Source: Viridibacterium curvum (lineage in GTDB: Bacteria; Pseudomonadota; Gammaproteobacteria; Burkholderiales; Rhodocyclaceae). From it: a DNA stretch of 64,000 nucleotides. The DNA is taken from contig NZ_BAABLD010000002.1 of NCBI RefSeq assembly GCF_039544165.1, forward strand, positions 186,001-250,000. The letters run 5' to 3'. The notes below the pieces were generated by a model that was given only the letters and a program-made list of their open reading frames with translations, had not been told where the DNA came from and did no database searches. Position numbers and translations under genes: made by a program. Below are positions 15,001 through 23,315 of the stretch, in pieces (within the stretch, counting starts at the first letter, position 1; each line of letters opens with the position of its first letter).

Positions 15001-16419
15001 ATGGCGCAAGGTCGCAACGATTTCCGCAACGATTTCCGCGAGCAGGCAGCGCCTGATCCGCAGCTGGCATCGCTCAAGCTGCCGCCACACTCCATCGAGG
15101 CGGAGCAGTCGCTGATCGGTGGTCTGCTGCTCGACAACACGGCCTGGGATCGCGTTGGCGATCTGGTGTCGGAAGTCGATTTCTATCGCGACGAGCATCG
15201 ACGCATCTTCCGGCAGATCGCCATGCTCATTGAGCTGGGCAAGCCGGCGGACATCGTCACGGTGTTCGAGTCGCTCGACAAGAACAATGAATCGCAGCAC
15301 GTTGGTGGCCTTGCCTACCTGGGTGAAATCGCCAACAACACGCCCTCTGCGGCCAACGTGCGTCGCTACGCCGAGATCGTTCGCGAGCGTGCCATCCTGC
15401 GCAAGCTCGTGACGGTGGGTGACGAGATTTCGGGCAGTGCGCTGCTGCCTTCCGGGCGCAACGCCAGCATCATCCTCGACGAGGCCGAATCCAAGATCCT
15501 CGCCATTCGTGATGAAGGCAGCAAGGGCGCGCAGGGCTTCACGCCGATCCAGCCTGTGCTGGGGCAGGTCGTCGAGCGTATCCAGGAACTGTATTCGCGT
15601 GATGACCAGGCAGCCATCACCGGTGTGCCTACCGGTCTGGTGGATCTGGATGACAAGACCTCGGGGCTGCAGCCGACGGACATGATCATCCTCGCGGCGC
15701 GTCCCGGTATGGGCAAGACCTCGTTTGCACTGAACGTAGCCGAGAGCGTGGCGCTGGAAGCCGGTTTACCGGTGGCGATCTTTTCGATGGAAATGCCGGC
15801 CTCGCAGTTGGCGATGCGTTTCATCTCGTCGGTAGGCCGCCTTGACCAGCACCGCTTGCGTACCGGCAAGCTCAACGACGATGAGTGGCAGAAGCTGACC
15901 TACGCCTTGGGTCGTCTGCACGAAGCTCCGATTTACATCGACGAAACGCCGGGTCTCAACCCGACCGATCTGCGGGCGCGTGCGCGTCGTCTGCACCGTC
16001 AGTGTGGCGGCAAGCTTGGCTTGATCGTGATCGACTACCTGCAGCTGATGACTACGCTCAAGGAGAGTGACAACCGTGCGGCCGAGCTGTCGGAAATCTC
16101 GCGGAACGTGAAGGGTCTGGCCAAGGAGCTGAAGGTGCCCATCATGGCGCTGTCACAGCTCAACCGCAGCCTGGAGCAGCGTGCGGACAAGCGCCCGATG
16201 GCATCCGATCTGCGTGAGTCCGGCGCTCTGGAGCAGGATGCGGACATCATCATGTTCATTTACCGCGATGAGATCTATAACCCGGACACGCAGGACAAAG
16301 GCAAGGCCGAGCTGATCATCGCCAAGCACCGTAACGGCCCGACGGGTATGGTGCCGATGACGTTCGTGGGTGAGTACACGCGCTTCGAGAACTACATCCA
16401 GAACGCGCCCAGCTATTGA
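15001..16419 (+). CDS. dnaB: Replicative DNA helicase DnaB
   Basis: 472 residues from ATG at 15001 (MAQGRNDFRNDFREQAAPDP), with ribosome-binding site GAAGGAG. The N-terminal helical domain begins LPPHSIEAEQSLIGGLLLDN. The RecA-like helicase domain has Walker A ARPGMGKTSF (about 234-241), VAIFSMEMPASQLAMR, Walker B LIVIDYLQLM and SQLNRSLEQRADKRPMASDL. It is the hexameric 5'-3' helicase that opens the replication fork. The N terminus has a small repeat, RNDFRNDFRE. No intein or frameshift. It closes the rpsF operon before a convergent lipoprotein gene. Confidence 0.98.
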   Translation: MAQGRNDFRNDFREQAAPDPQLASLKLPPHSIEAEQSLIGGLLLDNTAWDRVGDLVSEVDFYRDEHRRIFRQIAMLIELGKPADIVTVFESLDKNNESQHVGGLAYLGEIANNTPSAANVRRYAEIVRERAILRKLVTVGDEISGSALLPSGRNASIILDEAESKILAIRDEGSKGAQGFTPIQPVLGQVVERIQELYSRDDQAAITGVPTGLVDLDDKTSGLQPTDMIILAARPGMGKTSFALNVAESVALEAGLPVAIFSMEMPASQLAMRFISSVGRLDQHRLRTGKLNDDEWQKLTYALGRLHEAPIYIDETPGLNPTDLRARARRLHRQCGGKLGLIVIDYLQLMTTLKESDNRAAELSEISRNVKGLAKELKVPIMALSQLNRSLEQRADKRPMASDLRESGALEQDADIIMFIYRDEIYNPDTQDKGKAELIIAKHRNGPTGMVPMTFVGEYTRFENYIQNAPSY

Positions 16420-16435
16420 GCGGATCAGGTTGAAC

Positions 16436-16469
16436 AACAAACAAGGGCGCCTCGGCGCCCTTGTTTGTT
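16436..16469. terminator. Bidirectional terminator hairpin between dnaB and a convergent gene
   Basis: A perfect 15-bp stem: ACAAACAAGGGCGC at 16437-16450 pairs with GCGCCCTTGTTTGT at 16455-16468, loop CTCG, with one further A-T pair outside. It lacks a long T run but its outer stem is A/T-rich on both strands. It sits between the dnaB stop (16419) and the minus-strand lipoprotein stop (16483). Confidence 0.75.
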
Positions 16470-16482
16470 CTGCGTTCAGGCC

Positions 16483-16881
16483 TCAGGGCTTGGCGACGTG
16501 CCAGGTGTTGCTGGCCATGCCTTCGCCGGTCTTGTCACCGGGTTTCATGTCCTTGGCCCACAGGTAGAGCGGGCGGCCCTTGTAGGCCCACTGCTTTTTG
16601 CCGTCGTCGCGCGTGATGATGCTCCAGTCCCCGCTGGCCGTAGCGCCGTCGGCCACGAACAGGGGCGGCCAGTTGGTAGCGCAATTGCCGTTGCAGGCGC
16701 TCTTGCCGGGGGTGGTGTCGCGGTCGAAGGTGTAGAGCGTCATGCCTTTGCTGTCGACGAAAACGCCGTCGGCGACCTTGGCCGGTGCCGGCGGAGCGGG
16801 CGGGGCGCTGCTACAGGCAGCCAGGGCCGACACGATGACAACTGCGATGATGCTGCGTAAAGCGATCTGCCGGGTTTGCAT
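16483..16881 (-). CDS. Secreted-repeat lipoprotein (COG4315/PF03640 type)
   Basis: 132 residues from ATG at 16881 with ribosome-binding site AAGGAGAA. Lipoprotein signal with lipobox LAAC (Cys23), then a Pro/Ala-rich spacer (SSAPPAPPAPAKV). The mature part has the paired motifs of the family: GMTLYTFDRDTTPGKSACNG with CNGNCATNWPPL, and QWAYKGRPLYLWAKDMKPGD. The family is common in proteobacterial envelopes and has no established molecular function. Asp after Cys is absent (CSS), so outer-membrane sorting is likely. Orientation is shared with the downstream-numbered lytic transglycosylase, but a 147-base gap separates them. Confidence 0.88.
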   Translation of the reverse strand: MQTRQIALRSIIAVVIVSALAACSSAPPAPPAPAKVADGVFVDSKGMTLYTFDRDTTPGKSACNGNCATNWPPLFVADGATASGDWSIITRDDGKKQWAYKGRPLYLWAKDMKPGDKTGEGMASNTWHVAKP

Positions 16882-17028
16882 GGTTTTCTCCTTGCGGCGC
16901 CTTTGCGATCCATCCCCTTGGCGGTCCGCTTTTCGCGGGATCGCGCTGGCTTCGATGAGGGCTTGTACGTCGGGATGACGCAGGGTGAACATTGGCCGGG
17001 CGCTGCTTATTCCCGGGGGCAATGGGTG

Positions 17029-17652
17029 TTAGCGCTGGGCAGTCGAGCTGATGGCGCTGGCAGGGCGGTTGTAGGACCACTTCTTCTCCCACGCGCCGCG
17101 CACCATGTTCGGGTACTCGGCACGGCCCAGGCTGCCGTTGTAGCGACCCAGGGCGCGGAAGAGGTCGCCCTTCTCGATGTCAAGGTAGTGACGAAGGATG
17201 GTGCAGCCATAGCGCAGGTTCGTGCGCAGGTGGAAGAGGTTCTGGTCCTCTGTGCCGATCTGGCGCACCCAGAACGGCATGACCTGCATGAAGCCGCGCG
17301 CACCGGCCGAGGACACGGCGTACTTCTTGAACCCGCTCTCTACTTCGATGAGCCCCAGCACCAGCTGCGGGTCCAGCCCGGCGCGCTGCGCTTCGTAGTA
17401 CACGGTCTTCAGCAGGTCGGTGCGCTCACGTGCGTCAGGCAGGCGTCTGGCCAGCCGTGAAGACATTTCATTGAGCCACAGCGCCTTCTCTTCTGCAGAG
17501 GCGAAAATGGGCTCTGGCGACGCCTTGTCCGCGATGGATCGCTGCAGCGACGCCTGCACACTGGCCGACAACTGCTCCTCTGCCTGCTTGCCCGCCCACG
17601 TCAGCGGACTGGCTGTCAGGAGTGCAAGGCAGAGGATCAGGCGGCGCTGCAT
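17029..17652 (-). CDS. Soluble lytic murein transglycosylase (SLT domain)
   Basis: 207 residues with a signal peptide (MQRRLILCLALLTASPLTWA). The SLT catalytic domain covers about residues 85-190: LVLGLIEVESGFKKYAVSSA contains the catalytic glutamate in the ES motif (VESGF), followed by GARGFMQVMPFW and ALGRYNGSLGRAEYP. It cleaves the glycan strand of peptidoglycan with formation of 1,6-anhydro-muramyl ends in the periplasm. The start overlaps the proS stop by one base (TGATG on the minus strand), so the two are translationally coupled, an odd but common pairing in betaproteobacteria. Confidence 0.93.
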   Translation of the reverse strand: MQRRLILCLALLTASPLTWAGKQAEEQLSASVQASLQRSIADKASPEPIFASAEEKALWLNEMSSRLARRLPDARERTDLLKTVYYEAQRAGLDPQLVLGLIEVESGFKKYAVSSAGARGFMQVMPFWVRQIGTEDQNLFHLRTNLRYGCTILRHYLDIEKGDLFRALGRYNGSLGRAEYPNMVRGAWEKKWSYNRPASAISSTAQR

Positions 17653-19358
17653 CAGGCGAACAGGCCTTTGACGAAGGCTTCAATCTCGCCAACCGCCACC
17701 TTGGTGGCTTCGGCATCGCGACGACCCTGGTATTCCATGACGCCTTCCTTGAGGCCGCGGTCGCCAATGACGACGCGATGCGGCACGCCAATCAGCTCCC
17801 AGTCGGCGAACATCGCACCCGGGCGTTCGTCGCGGTCGTCAAGAACGACGTCGATACCAGCGGCTTGCAGTGCGTTGTAGAGCTGCTCGCATTGCTTGCG
17901 AACTTCTTCCGAACGGCTCCAGCCCATGGGGCAGATCACCACTTCAAAGGGGGCGATGCTGACGGGCCAGATGATGCCCTTGTCGTCGAAGTTCTGTTCT
18001 ATAGCGGCGCCCATGATGCGGGTGACGCCGACGCCGTAACAGCCCATCTCCATGATCTGCTCCTTGCCATCTTCTGCGATGAACTTGCAATTCATGGCTT
18101 CGGAGTACTTGGTGCGCAGCTGGAAGATGTGGCCGACTTCAATACCGCGGCAGATCGCCAGCGTGCCCTGGCCGTCGGGCGAAGGATCGCCGGCCACGAC
18201 GTTGCGGATGTCGGCCACTTCGGGCTCCGGGAAGTCGCGGCCAATATTGGCGCCGGTGTAGTGGTAGTCGTTTTCGTTGGCGCCGATGACGGCGTCGGCG
18301 AGCACGGCGGCCGAGCGGTCGATGTAGACCTTGCCCTGGAAGTCGATCGGTCCGATCGAGCCGGGTTCGGCACCGAAGGCGTCACGGATGGTGGCCGGCG
18401 AGGCAAAGCGCAGCGGCGAGAACACGCCAGCGAGCTTGCCAGCCTTCACTTCGTTCAGCTCATGGTCGCCGCGCAGCAGCAGCAGCACGGGGACGCCGGC
18501 GTCGCCATCGACGATCACCGACTTGATGGTCTGGCTGGCGTCAATCTTGAGGAAGGCGGCGAGCTGTTCGATGGTTTTGGCGCCCGGTGTATGGACTTTG
18601 GTCAGCGCTGCCGATGCGGTGGGGCGCGTCGTCGCGGGCGCGACGGCTTCGGCGAGCTCGACATTGGCGGCGTAGGCTGAGTCGGGGTTGTAGGCGATGG
18701 CGTCTTCACCGGTCTCGGCAATTACGTGGAATTCATGCGAGCCGGTGCCGCCAATGGCGCCCGTGTCGGCGGCGACGGCACGGAATTCGAGGCCCAGGCG
18801 CGTAAAGATGCGCGAGTAGGCGTCGAACATGTTCTGGTATTCGCGCTTGAGGTCGTCAAAGTTCGTGTGGAAGGAGTAGGCGTCCTTCATCGTGAACTCG
18901 CGCCCGCGCATCACGCCGAAGCGGGGACGGCGCTCGTCGCGGAACTTGGTCTGGATCTGGTAGAGGTTCTTCGGCAGCTGGCGGTAGCTGCGGATTTCCT
19001 GACGCACGATGTCGGTGATGACTTCTTCGGACGTGGGCTGCAGCACGAAGTCGCGCTGGTGGCGGTCCTTCAGGCGCAGCAGTTCGTCACCCATCTTGTC
19101 GAAGCGACCGGTTTCCTGCCACAGCTCGGCGGGCTGCACGACGGGCATGGATAGTTCGATGGCGCCGGCACGGTTCATCTCTTCGCGGATGATGTTTTCG
19201 ATCTTGCGAATCACGCGCAGGCCCATCGGCATGTAGTTGTAGATGCCGGCGGAAAGCTTCTTGATGAGGCCGGCGCGCATCATCAGTTTGTGGCTGACGA
19301 TTTCTGCGTCGGAGGGGGCTTCCTTGAGGGACGAGATGAAGTACTTGCTGGCGCGCAT
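17652..19358 (-). CDS. proS: Prolyl-tRNA synthetase, bacterial type with editing domain
   Basis: 568 residues from ATG at 19358 (MRASKYFISSLKEAPSDAEI). Class II catalytic motifs: RDERRPRFGVMRGREFTMKD (motif 2) and MGCYGVGVTRIMGAAIEQ (motif 3). The YbaK-like INS editing domain lies between them (about 225-400, including VPVLLLLRGDHELNEVK), then a C-terminal anticodon-binding domain (VICPMGWSRSEEV). It charges tRNA-Pro and clears mischarged alanine. The frame runs 46 codons further upstream into the divergent gap, but those residues do not belong to the family. Divergent from rppH with a 170-base gap. Confidence 0.97.
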   Translation of the reverse strand: MRASKYFISSLKEAPSDAEIVSHKLMMRAGLIKKLSAGIYNYMPMGLRVIRKIENIIREEMNRAGAIELSMPVVQPAELWQETGRFDKMGDELLRLKDRHQRDFVLQPTSEEVITDIVRQEIRSYRQLPKNLYQIQTKFRDERRPRFGVMRGREFTMKDAYSFHTNFDDLKREYQNMFDAYSRIFTRLGLEFRAVAADTGAIGGTGSHEFHVIAETGEDAIAYNPDSAYAANVELAEAVAPATTRPTASAALTKVHTPGAKTIEQLAAFLKIDASQTIKSVIVDGDAGVPVLLLLRGDHELNEVKAGKLAGVFSPLRFASPATIRDAFGAEPGSIGPIDFQGKVYIDRSAAVLADAVIGANENDYHYTGANIGRDFPEPEVADIRNVVAGDPSPDGQGTLAICRGIEVGHIFQLRTKYSEAMNCKFIAEDGKEQIMEMGCYGVGVTRIMGAAIEQNFDDKGIIWPVSIAPFEVVICPMGWSRSEEVRKQCEQLYNALQAAGIDVVLDDRDERPGAMFADWELIGVPHRVVIGDRGLKEGVMEYQGRRDAEATKVAVGEIEAFVKGLFA

Positions 19359-19528
19359 GACAGGTCGTTGCGTGGTGGATTTGAACCCGTAATTGTAGCG
19401 CAGGCCCGCGAGCCAGCCGCGCCGCACCGATGCCGGTGACAGAGCGTCACATCGGTGCAACATCAGCGTTCTCTTGCCATGCGATCTGTGGAACAATCGT
19501 CGGCAGTCAATGTTTCAAGGTGTTCATC

Positions 19529-20053
19529 ATGCTTGACCGGGACGGTTATCGGCCCAATGTCGGCATCGTCATTGTCAACGCACGCAACGAGGTTTTCTGG
19601 GGCAAACGCATCCGCGAACATTCCTGGCAGTTTCCGCAAGGTGGCATCAAGCACGGCGAATCGCCGGAGCAGGCCATGTTCCGTGAGCTGTATGAAGAGA
19701 CCGGATTGAGCCCCGAGCACGTGCAGGTGCTGGGCAGGACGCGCGACTGGCTGCGTTACGACGTACCGAAGAACTGGATCAAACGCGAATGGCGTAGTAC
19801 CTATCGCGGGCAGAAGCAGATCTGGTTCCTGCTGCGCATGCGGGGTCGCGATTGCGACGTCAGCCTGCGTGCAAGCGGTCATCCTGAATTCGATGCATGG
19901 CGCTGGGCGGAATACTGGGTGCCGCTGGAGGGTGTCATCGAGTTCAAGCGCGGGGTCTATCGCGACGCGCTCAATGAACTGGCGCGCATCCTCTTCCACG
20001 GTAATCTCGAGAGTCGTCCAGCCAGCTACGCGGAGACCAGCAGTGCTGCCTGA
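19529..20053 (+). CDS. rppH: RNA pyrophosphohydrolase
   Basis: 174 residues from ATG at 19529 (MLDRDGYRPNVGIVIVNARN). The RppH/NudH family start DRxGYRPNVGI is followed by the NUDIX box GIKHGESPEQAMFRELYEET and by LGRTRDWLRYDVPKNW and GQKQIWFLLRM. It removes pyrophosphate from the 5' end of transcripts and so starts RNase E-dependent decay. The upstream in-frame stretch from 19430 is not family-like. It overlaps the coq7 start by 11 bases. Confidence 0.95.
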   Translation: MLDRDGYRPNVGIVIVNARNEVFWGKRIREHSWQFPQGGIKHGESPEQAMFRELYEETGLSPEHVQVLGRTRDWLRYDVPKNWIKREWRSTYRGQKQIWFLLRMRGRDCDVSLRASGHPEFDAWRWAEYWVPLEGVIEFKRGVYRDALNELARILFHGNLESRPASYAETSSAA

Positions 20054-20666
20054 CGACGCCATCGTTGCGTTCGACAAGATGCTGCGCACGCTGGCGGCGC
20101 CGGCCCAATCCGTGCGGCCAGTGCCTGGCGACAGCTTGCCGGACTGCGCGATGGACGATGGACAACGCCGCGAAGTCGCCGCGCTGATGCGCGTCAATCA
20201 CGTCGGTGAGATCTGCGCCCAGGCGCTGTACCAGGGACAGGCGCTGACCTCACGCGATCCCTCCTTGCGGACCTCGCTGGAGCATGCGGCAGATGAAGAA
20301 ACCGAACACCTGGCCTGGACCGCGCAGCGCATCAGCGAGCTGGGCGGTCGTACCAGTCTGCTCAACCCGTTGTGGTACGCCGGGGCGCTGGGCATAGGCG
20401 TGGTGGCCGGGCTGGCGGGTGACAAGTGGAATCTGGGCTTTCTGGCCGAGACAGAGCGTCAGGTGGAGGCCCACCTGGCCAGTCATCTCGAACGCGTGCC
20501 GGCCGACGACGCTCGGACGCGAGCCATCCTCGACCAGATGAAGCAGGACGAAATCAGCCACGCCGAGACGGCTGTGCGTCTCGGCGCGGCCGAGCTGCCG
20601 GCGCCGGTCAAGGGTGCAATGCGCCTCGCGTCGAAAGTCATGACGACCGTCGCCCACCGCATCTGA
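20043..20666 (+). CDS. coq7: 2-polyprenyl-3-methyl-6-methoxy-1,4-benzoquinol hydroxylase (Coq7)
   Basis: 207 residues. Di-iron monooxygenase of the late hydroxylation step in ubiquinone synthesis. Iron-ligand pattern seen: VNHVGEICAQALYQGQ (Glu), DEETEHLAWTAQRI (Glu and His), TERQVEAHL and QDEISHAETA. The start is GTG at 20043 with GGAGA six bases upstream, inside the last codons of rppH in another frame; no ATG fits before the conserved region. The C terminus KVMTTVAHRI is typical. Coq7 in place of UbiF is usual in betaproteobacteria. Confidence 0.94.
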   Translation: MLPDDAIVAFDKMLRTLAAPAQSVRPVPGDSLPDCAMDDGQRREVAALMRVNHVGEICAQALYQGQALTSRDPSLRTSLEHAADEETEHLAWTAQRISELGGRTSLLNPLWYAGALGIGVVAGLAGDKWNLGFLAETERQVEAHLASHLERVPADDARTRAILDQMKQDEISHAETAVRLGAAELPAPVKGAMRLASKVMTTVAHRI

Positions 20667-20675
20667 TCGCTCCCC

Positions 20676-21563
20676 ATGTCCGACATTGCACTCTGGCCGC
20701 AAGGCGCTCCCGGCAGTGAAGCGGTCTCGCTGGTCGAGGTCTGCGAGGAGCGCAGCCCCGATACGGCAGTCTTCCAGGATCGCGCACTGTCGAACATCGA
20801 CCGTCCGCGCATCGTGCTCTTCAAGCCCGAATGTCCGGATGGCTGCAGCGTGCTGCTGGCGCCCGGGGGCGGTTACCAGCGGGTGGTGTGGGACAAGGAG
20901 GGCGTTGAAGTCGCGCGCTGGCTGAATTCGCTGGGCGTGACGGTCGGCATTCTGGTCTACCGCCTGCCCGCCGAAGGTCATGCGAAGCCCGAGCTGGTGC
21001 CGCTGCAGGACGCGCAACGTGGGCTGCGGCTCATGCGGCAATACGCTGCGGCGAACGGGCTTGATGCGGCGCGCGTGGGCGCCATGGGTTTCTCGGCTGG
21101 CGGACATGTGGCGGCGTCGCTGGCAACGCGCTTCGACGAGGCGGTCTATCTGCCACGCGATGCGGCAGATGCGCTGTCAGCGCGCCCGGATTTCCTGGCG
21201 CTGGGTTACCCGGTGATTTCCATGCAGAGCGCGATTGCCCATGCCGGTTCGCGTGAGCGCCTGCTGGGTCCCGAGCCAGGAGCCGCTGCGGTGGATTTGG
21301 CCTCGGCCGAGCTGAGAGCGCGCGCCGATGGGCCGCAGAGCTTCATATTTTTGCCCGACGACGATGCGGCCGTGCCGCCTGAGAACGGGGTCAATTTCTA
21401 CCTTGCCCTGCGACGCGTCGGCGTGCCGGCTGAGCTGCATGTCTTCCGCAACGGAGGGCATGGTTTCGGTATCCGTCTCGCGGTCGGACCGGTGCGCGAA
21501 TGGACCGGATTATTCGAACGCTGGCTGCGCCATGGCGGCTGGCTGAAAGCGGCGCTGACGTGA
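20676..21563 (+). CDS. Alpha/beta hydrolase, acetyl-esterase/xylan-esterase-like
   Basis: 295 residues, no signal peptide. Alpha/beta-hydrolase fold with an oxyanion-hole loop APGGGYQRVVWDKEG, the nucleophile elbow MGFSAGGHVAA (Ser in GFSAGG), a likely acid residue near FIFLPDDDAAVPPENGVNFY and the catalytic His in FRNGGHGFGI. These match the BD-FAE/acetyl-esterase group, which often deacetylates plant polysaccharide fragments. It starts nine bases after coq7. The presence of a pectate lyase 2 kb away makes a role in pectin or hemicellulose use attractive but unproven. Confidence 0.88.
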   Translation: MSDIALWPQGAPGSEAVSLVEVCEERSPDTAVFQDRALSNIDRPRIVLFKPECPDGCSVLLAPGGGYQRVVWDKEGVEVARWLNSLGVTVGILVYRLPAEGHAKPELVPLQDAQRGLRLMRQYAAANGLDAARVGAMGFSAGGHVAASLATRFDEAVYLPRDAADALSARPDFLALGYPVISMQSAIAHAGSRERLLGPEPGAAAVDLASAELRARADGPQSFIFLPDDDAAVPPENGVNFYLALRRVGVPAELHVFRNGGHGFGIRLAVGPVREWTGLFERWLRHGGWLKAALT

Positions 21564-21832
21564 GCGCGTACTGGCAGCGGAACCGCGTCATCACGGTCCT
21601 GCTGCTGGGGCTTTGGGCCACTGCGACCCTTGTGGTCGCGATCTTTGCACCGGTCTTCAACCGGCACAGTTTCCTGGGCTTTCCGCTGGGTTTCTATTTC
21701 GCCGCACAGGGCGTGCTGGTGCTCTATCTGGTGATTGTCGGGCTCTACGCCTGGTACATGAATCGCTTTGATCGGCGACTGCGCCAGCAACAACACGGGC
21801 AGCAGCAACCCGACGAGGCGGCGAGCAAATAG
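21560..21832 (+). CDS. DUF4212 protein, sodium/substrate symporter small subunit
   Basis: 90 residues from GTG at 21560, overlapping the esterase stop as GTGA. Two transmembrane helices are visible (about 10-32 and 46-70), with the DUF4212 pattern YWQRNRVITVLLLGLWATAT, LGFPLGFYFAAQGVLVLY and YAWYMNRFDRRLR, and a Gln-rich tail. In characterised gene pairs this subunit is encoded next to a large solute:sodium symporter subunit (VC_2705 type). No such gene follows; the next gene is a convergent HD-GYP protein one base away. A longer form from ATG 21500 would overlap the esterase by 64 bases and adds non-family residues. Confidence 0.85.
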   Translation: MSAYWQRNRVITVLLLGLWATATLVVAIFAPVFNRHSFLGFPLGFYFAAQGVLVLYLVIVGLYAWYMNRFDRRLRQQQHGQQQPDEAASK

Positions 21833-21833
21833 A

Positions 21834-23207
21834 TCAGTGCATGTCGAGGTGCGCCAGGGCCTGTTTGAGTGCTGCGAAGCAGCCAGGGTCGATGGCGGTG
21901 TGCAGGTGCTCTGACATGATTTCCAGCGTGCGCGGAATGGGCGTGGCGCCGCGATAGGGGCGTTCGGCCGTGATGGCGTCGAAAATGTCGGCTGTCGTGA
22001 TGATGCGTGTTTCCAGACTGATCTGCTCCCCCTTGAGCCCGCGCGGATAGCCTGTGCCGTCGAGCTTTTCGTGATGGGCGCCGGCGATGCGGGCCAGTTC
22101 GGCGAAGGCTTCGATGCGCGAAAGGATGGCTTCGGTGTAGGCCGCGTGGCGCTGCACGGCAGCCCATTCCTCACTGTCGAGTTTGCCGGGCTTGTCGAGC
22201 ACGGTATTGCTGACGCCGAGCTTGCCGACGTCGTGCAGCAGGGCGCCGCGTTTGAGCCAGCGGCGTCGTTCAGCGCTGAGTCCCATGCTCTCGGCGATCA
22301 TGTCGGTATAGAGCGCGACGCGCGCGCTGTGGCCGCTGGTGTAGGGGCTCTTGGCATCGACGACCTGACCGAAAGCAGCCGCGATGTCATCGAGGTAGTC
22401 GTCGTCGAGTGCCAGGGTTTCGCGTGCGGGTTCCAGCGCGAAGACTGCTTGAGTGATGTGACTGGAGACCAGCAGCTGCCAGAACTCGGCACGCTGGCTG
22501 ACCTGCAGGAAAGCGTCGACGAGCTTGGGATCGAACCAGGTACCCGAGCGGCGCCGCACTTCGTCAAGCACGGGTAGCGGGCCGCCGCTGGTGTGGAAGA
22601 CGTCGATGATCTGGGCGAGCAGCGCGATGCGTGAATAGATGGGGATGGCGTTACCTTGCCGGCCAACAGGCTTGCCATGGCCGTTCCAGTGCTCATCGAG
22701 GTTTTGCACGCCTTGGGCAACTGCTTCGGGGAAGCGCAGCTGGCGCGCAATGTCGGCACCACGCTGGCAGCGCGTCTCGATCAGTTCGCGAGCGATCTCG
22801 CCGCCGTTCTGGAAGATGTTGAGAAGGGTTCGGAAGCGTTCGGCGAGCCCGGCCTTGAGACCCGTATGGCGCAGGACGAAGCCAAGCACGCTGGGCAGGC
22901 TGTCGCCAACGGTCTTGAAGTCGCGTTTGAAGTCCAGATCATCGGTGAGGTAGAGCTCGCAGATACGGGCGGCGTTGCTGCTGCAGCCAAGGTCTTTGAG
23001 CAGCAGCACGTAGTAGAGCTCCCACAGCTCGTCCTCGGGCAGCCCGATTTCGCGGCCAATGTGCATGCCGATCCAGCAGCAGCGCACGCAGTGCCCGGCG
23101 GGTTGCCCCTCGGTCATGTCGAGTGCGTGACTCAGCGCGGCCATCAGCTGGGACAGCTGGAGGCCCGCGGTGCCGCTGCTGACGGGAATCTGCTCGATGC
23201 GGTGCAT
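21834..23207 (-). CDS. Tandem HD-GYP-type phosphohydrolase
   Basis: 457 residues, no membrane segment. The C-terminal half (about 275-440) is a complete HD-GYP domain: SGHSARVALY, GALLHDVGKLGVSN (His325-Asp326), DKPGKLDSEEW and AGAHHEKLDGTGYPRGLKGE with the GYP motif at 386-388. Such domains hydrolyse cyclic di-GMP. The N-terminal half (about 20-205) looks like a second, degenerate copy: GHCVRCCWIGMHIG, then LLLKDLG with Lys71 where His of HD would be, and NLDEHWNGHGKPVG in place of HHExxDGxGYP. The first copy is probably structural or regulatory. There is no receiver domain. Its input and target are unknown. Confidence 0.9.
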   Translation of the reverse strand: MHRIEQIPVSSGTAGLQLSQLMAALSHALDMTEGQPAGHCVRCCWIGMHIGREIGLPEDELWELYYVLLLKDLGCSSNAARICELYLTDDLDFKRDFKTVGDSLPSVLGFVLRHTGLKAGLAERFRTLLNIFQNGGEIARELIETRCQRGADIARQLRFPEAVAQGVQNLDEHWNGHGKPVGRQGNAIPIYSRIALLAQIIDVFHTSGGPLPVLDEVRRRSGTWFDPKLVDAFLQVSQRAEFWQLLVSSHITQAVFALEPARETLALDDDYLDDIAAAFGQVVDAKSPYTSGHSARVALYTDMIAESMGLSAERRRWLKRGALLHDVGKLGVSNTVLDKPGKLDSEEWAAVQRHAAYTEAILSRIEAFAELARIAGAHHEKLDGTGYPRGLKGEQISLETRIITTADIFDAITAERPYRGATPIPRTLEIMSEHLHTAIDPGCFAALKQALAHLDMH

Positions 23208-23259
23208 TCAGCAATTTACGGCGGCTGACCACTGGGCCTGAAGCGGCTCGAATCGCAAC

Positions 23260-23294
23260 GAAAAACGCCCGCAGGCTTGTGACCGGCGGGCGTT
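23260..23294 (-). terminator. Intrinsic terminator of the pectate lyase transcript
   Basis: On the minus strand, stem AACGCCCGC / GCGGGCGTT with a 13-base loop is followed by a run of five T residues. It lies 22 bases after the pectate lyase stop and before the HD-GYP start, so the lyase is probably transcribed alone. Confidence 0.85.
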
Positions 23295-23315
23295 ATGAGG
23301 AAGCGTCGTTGGCGA

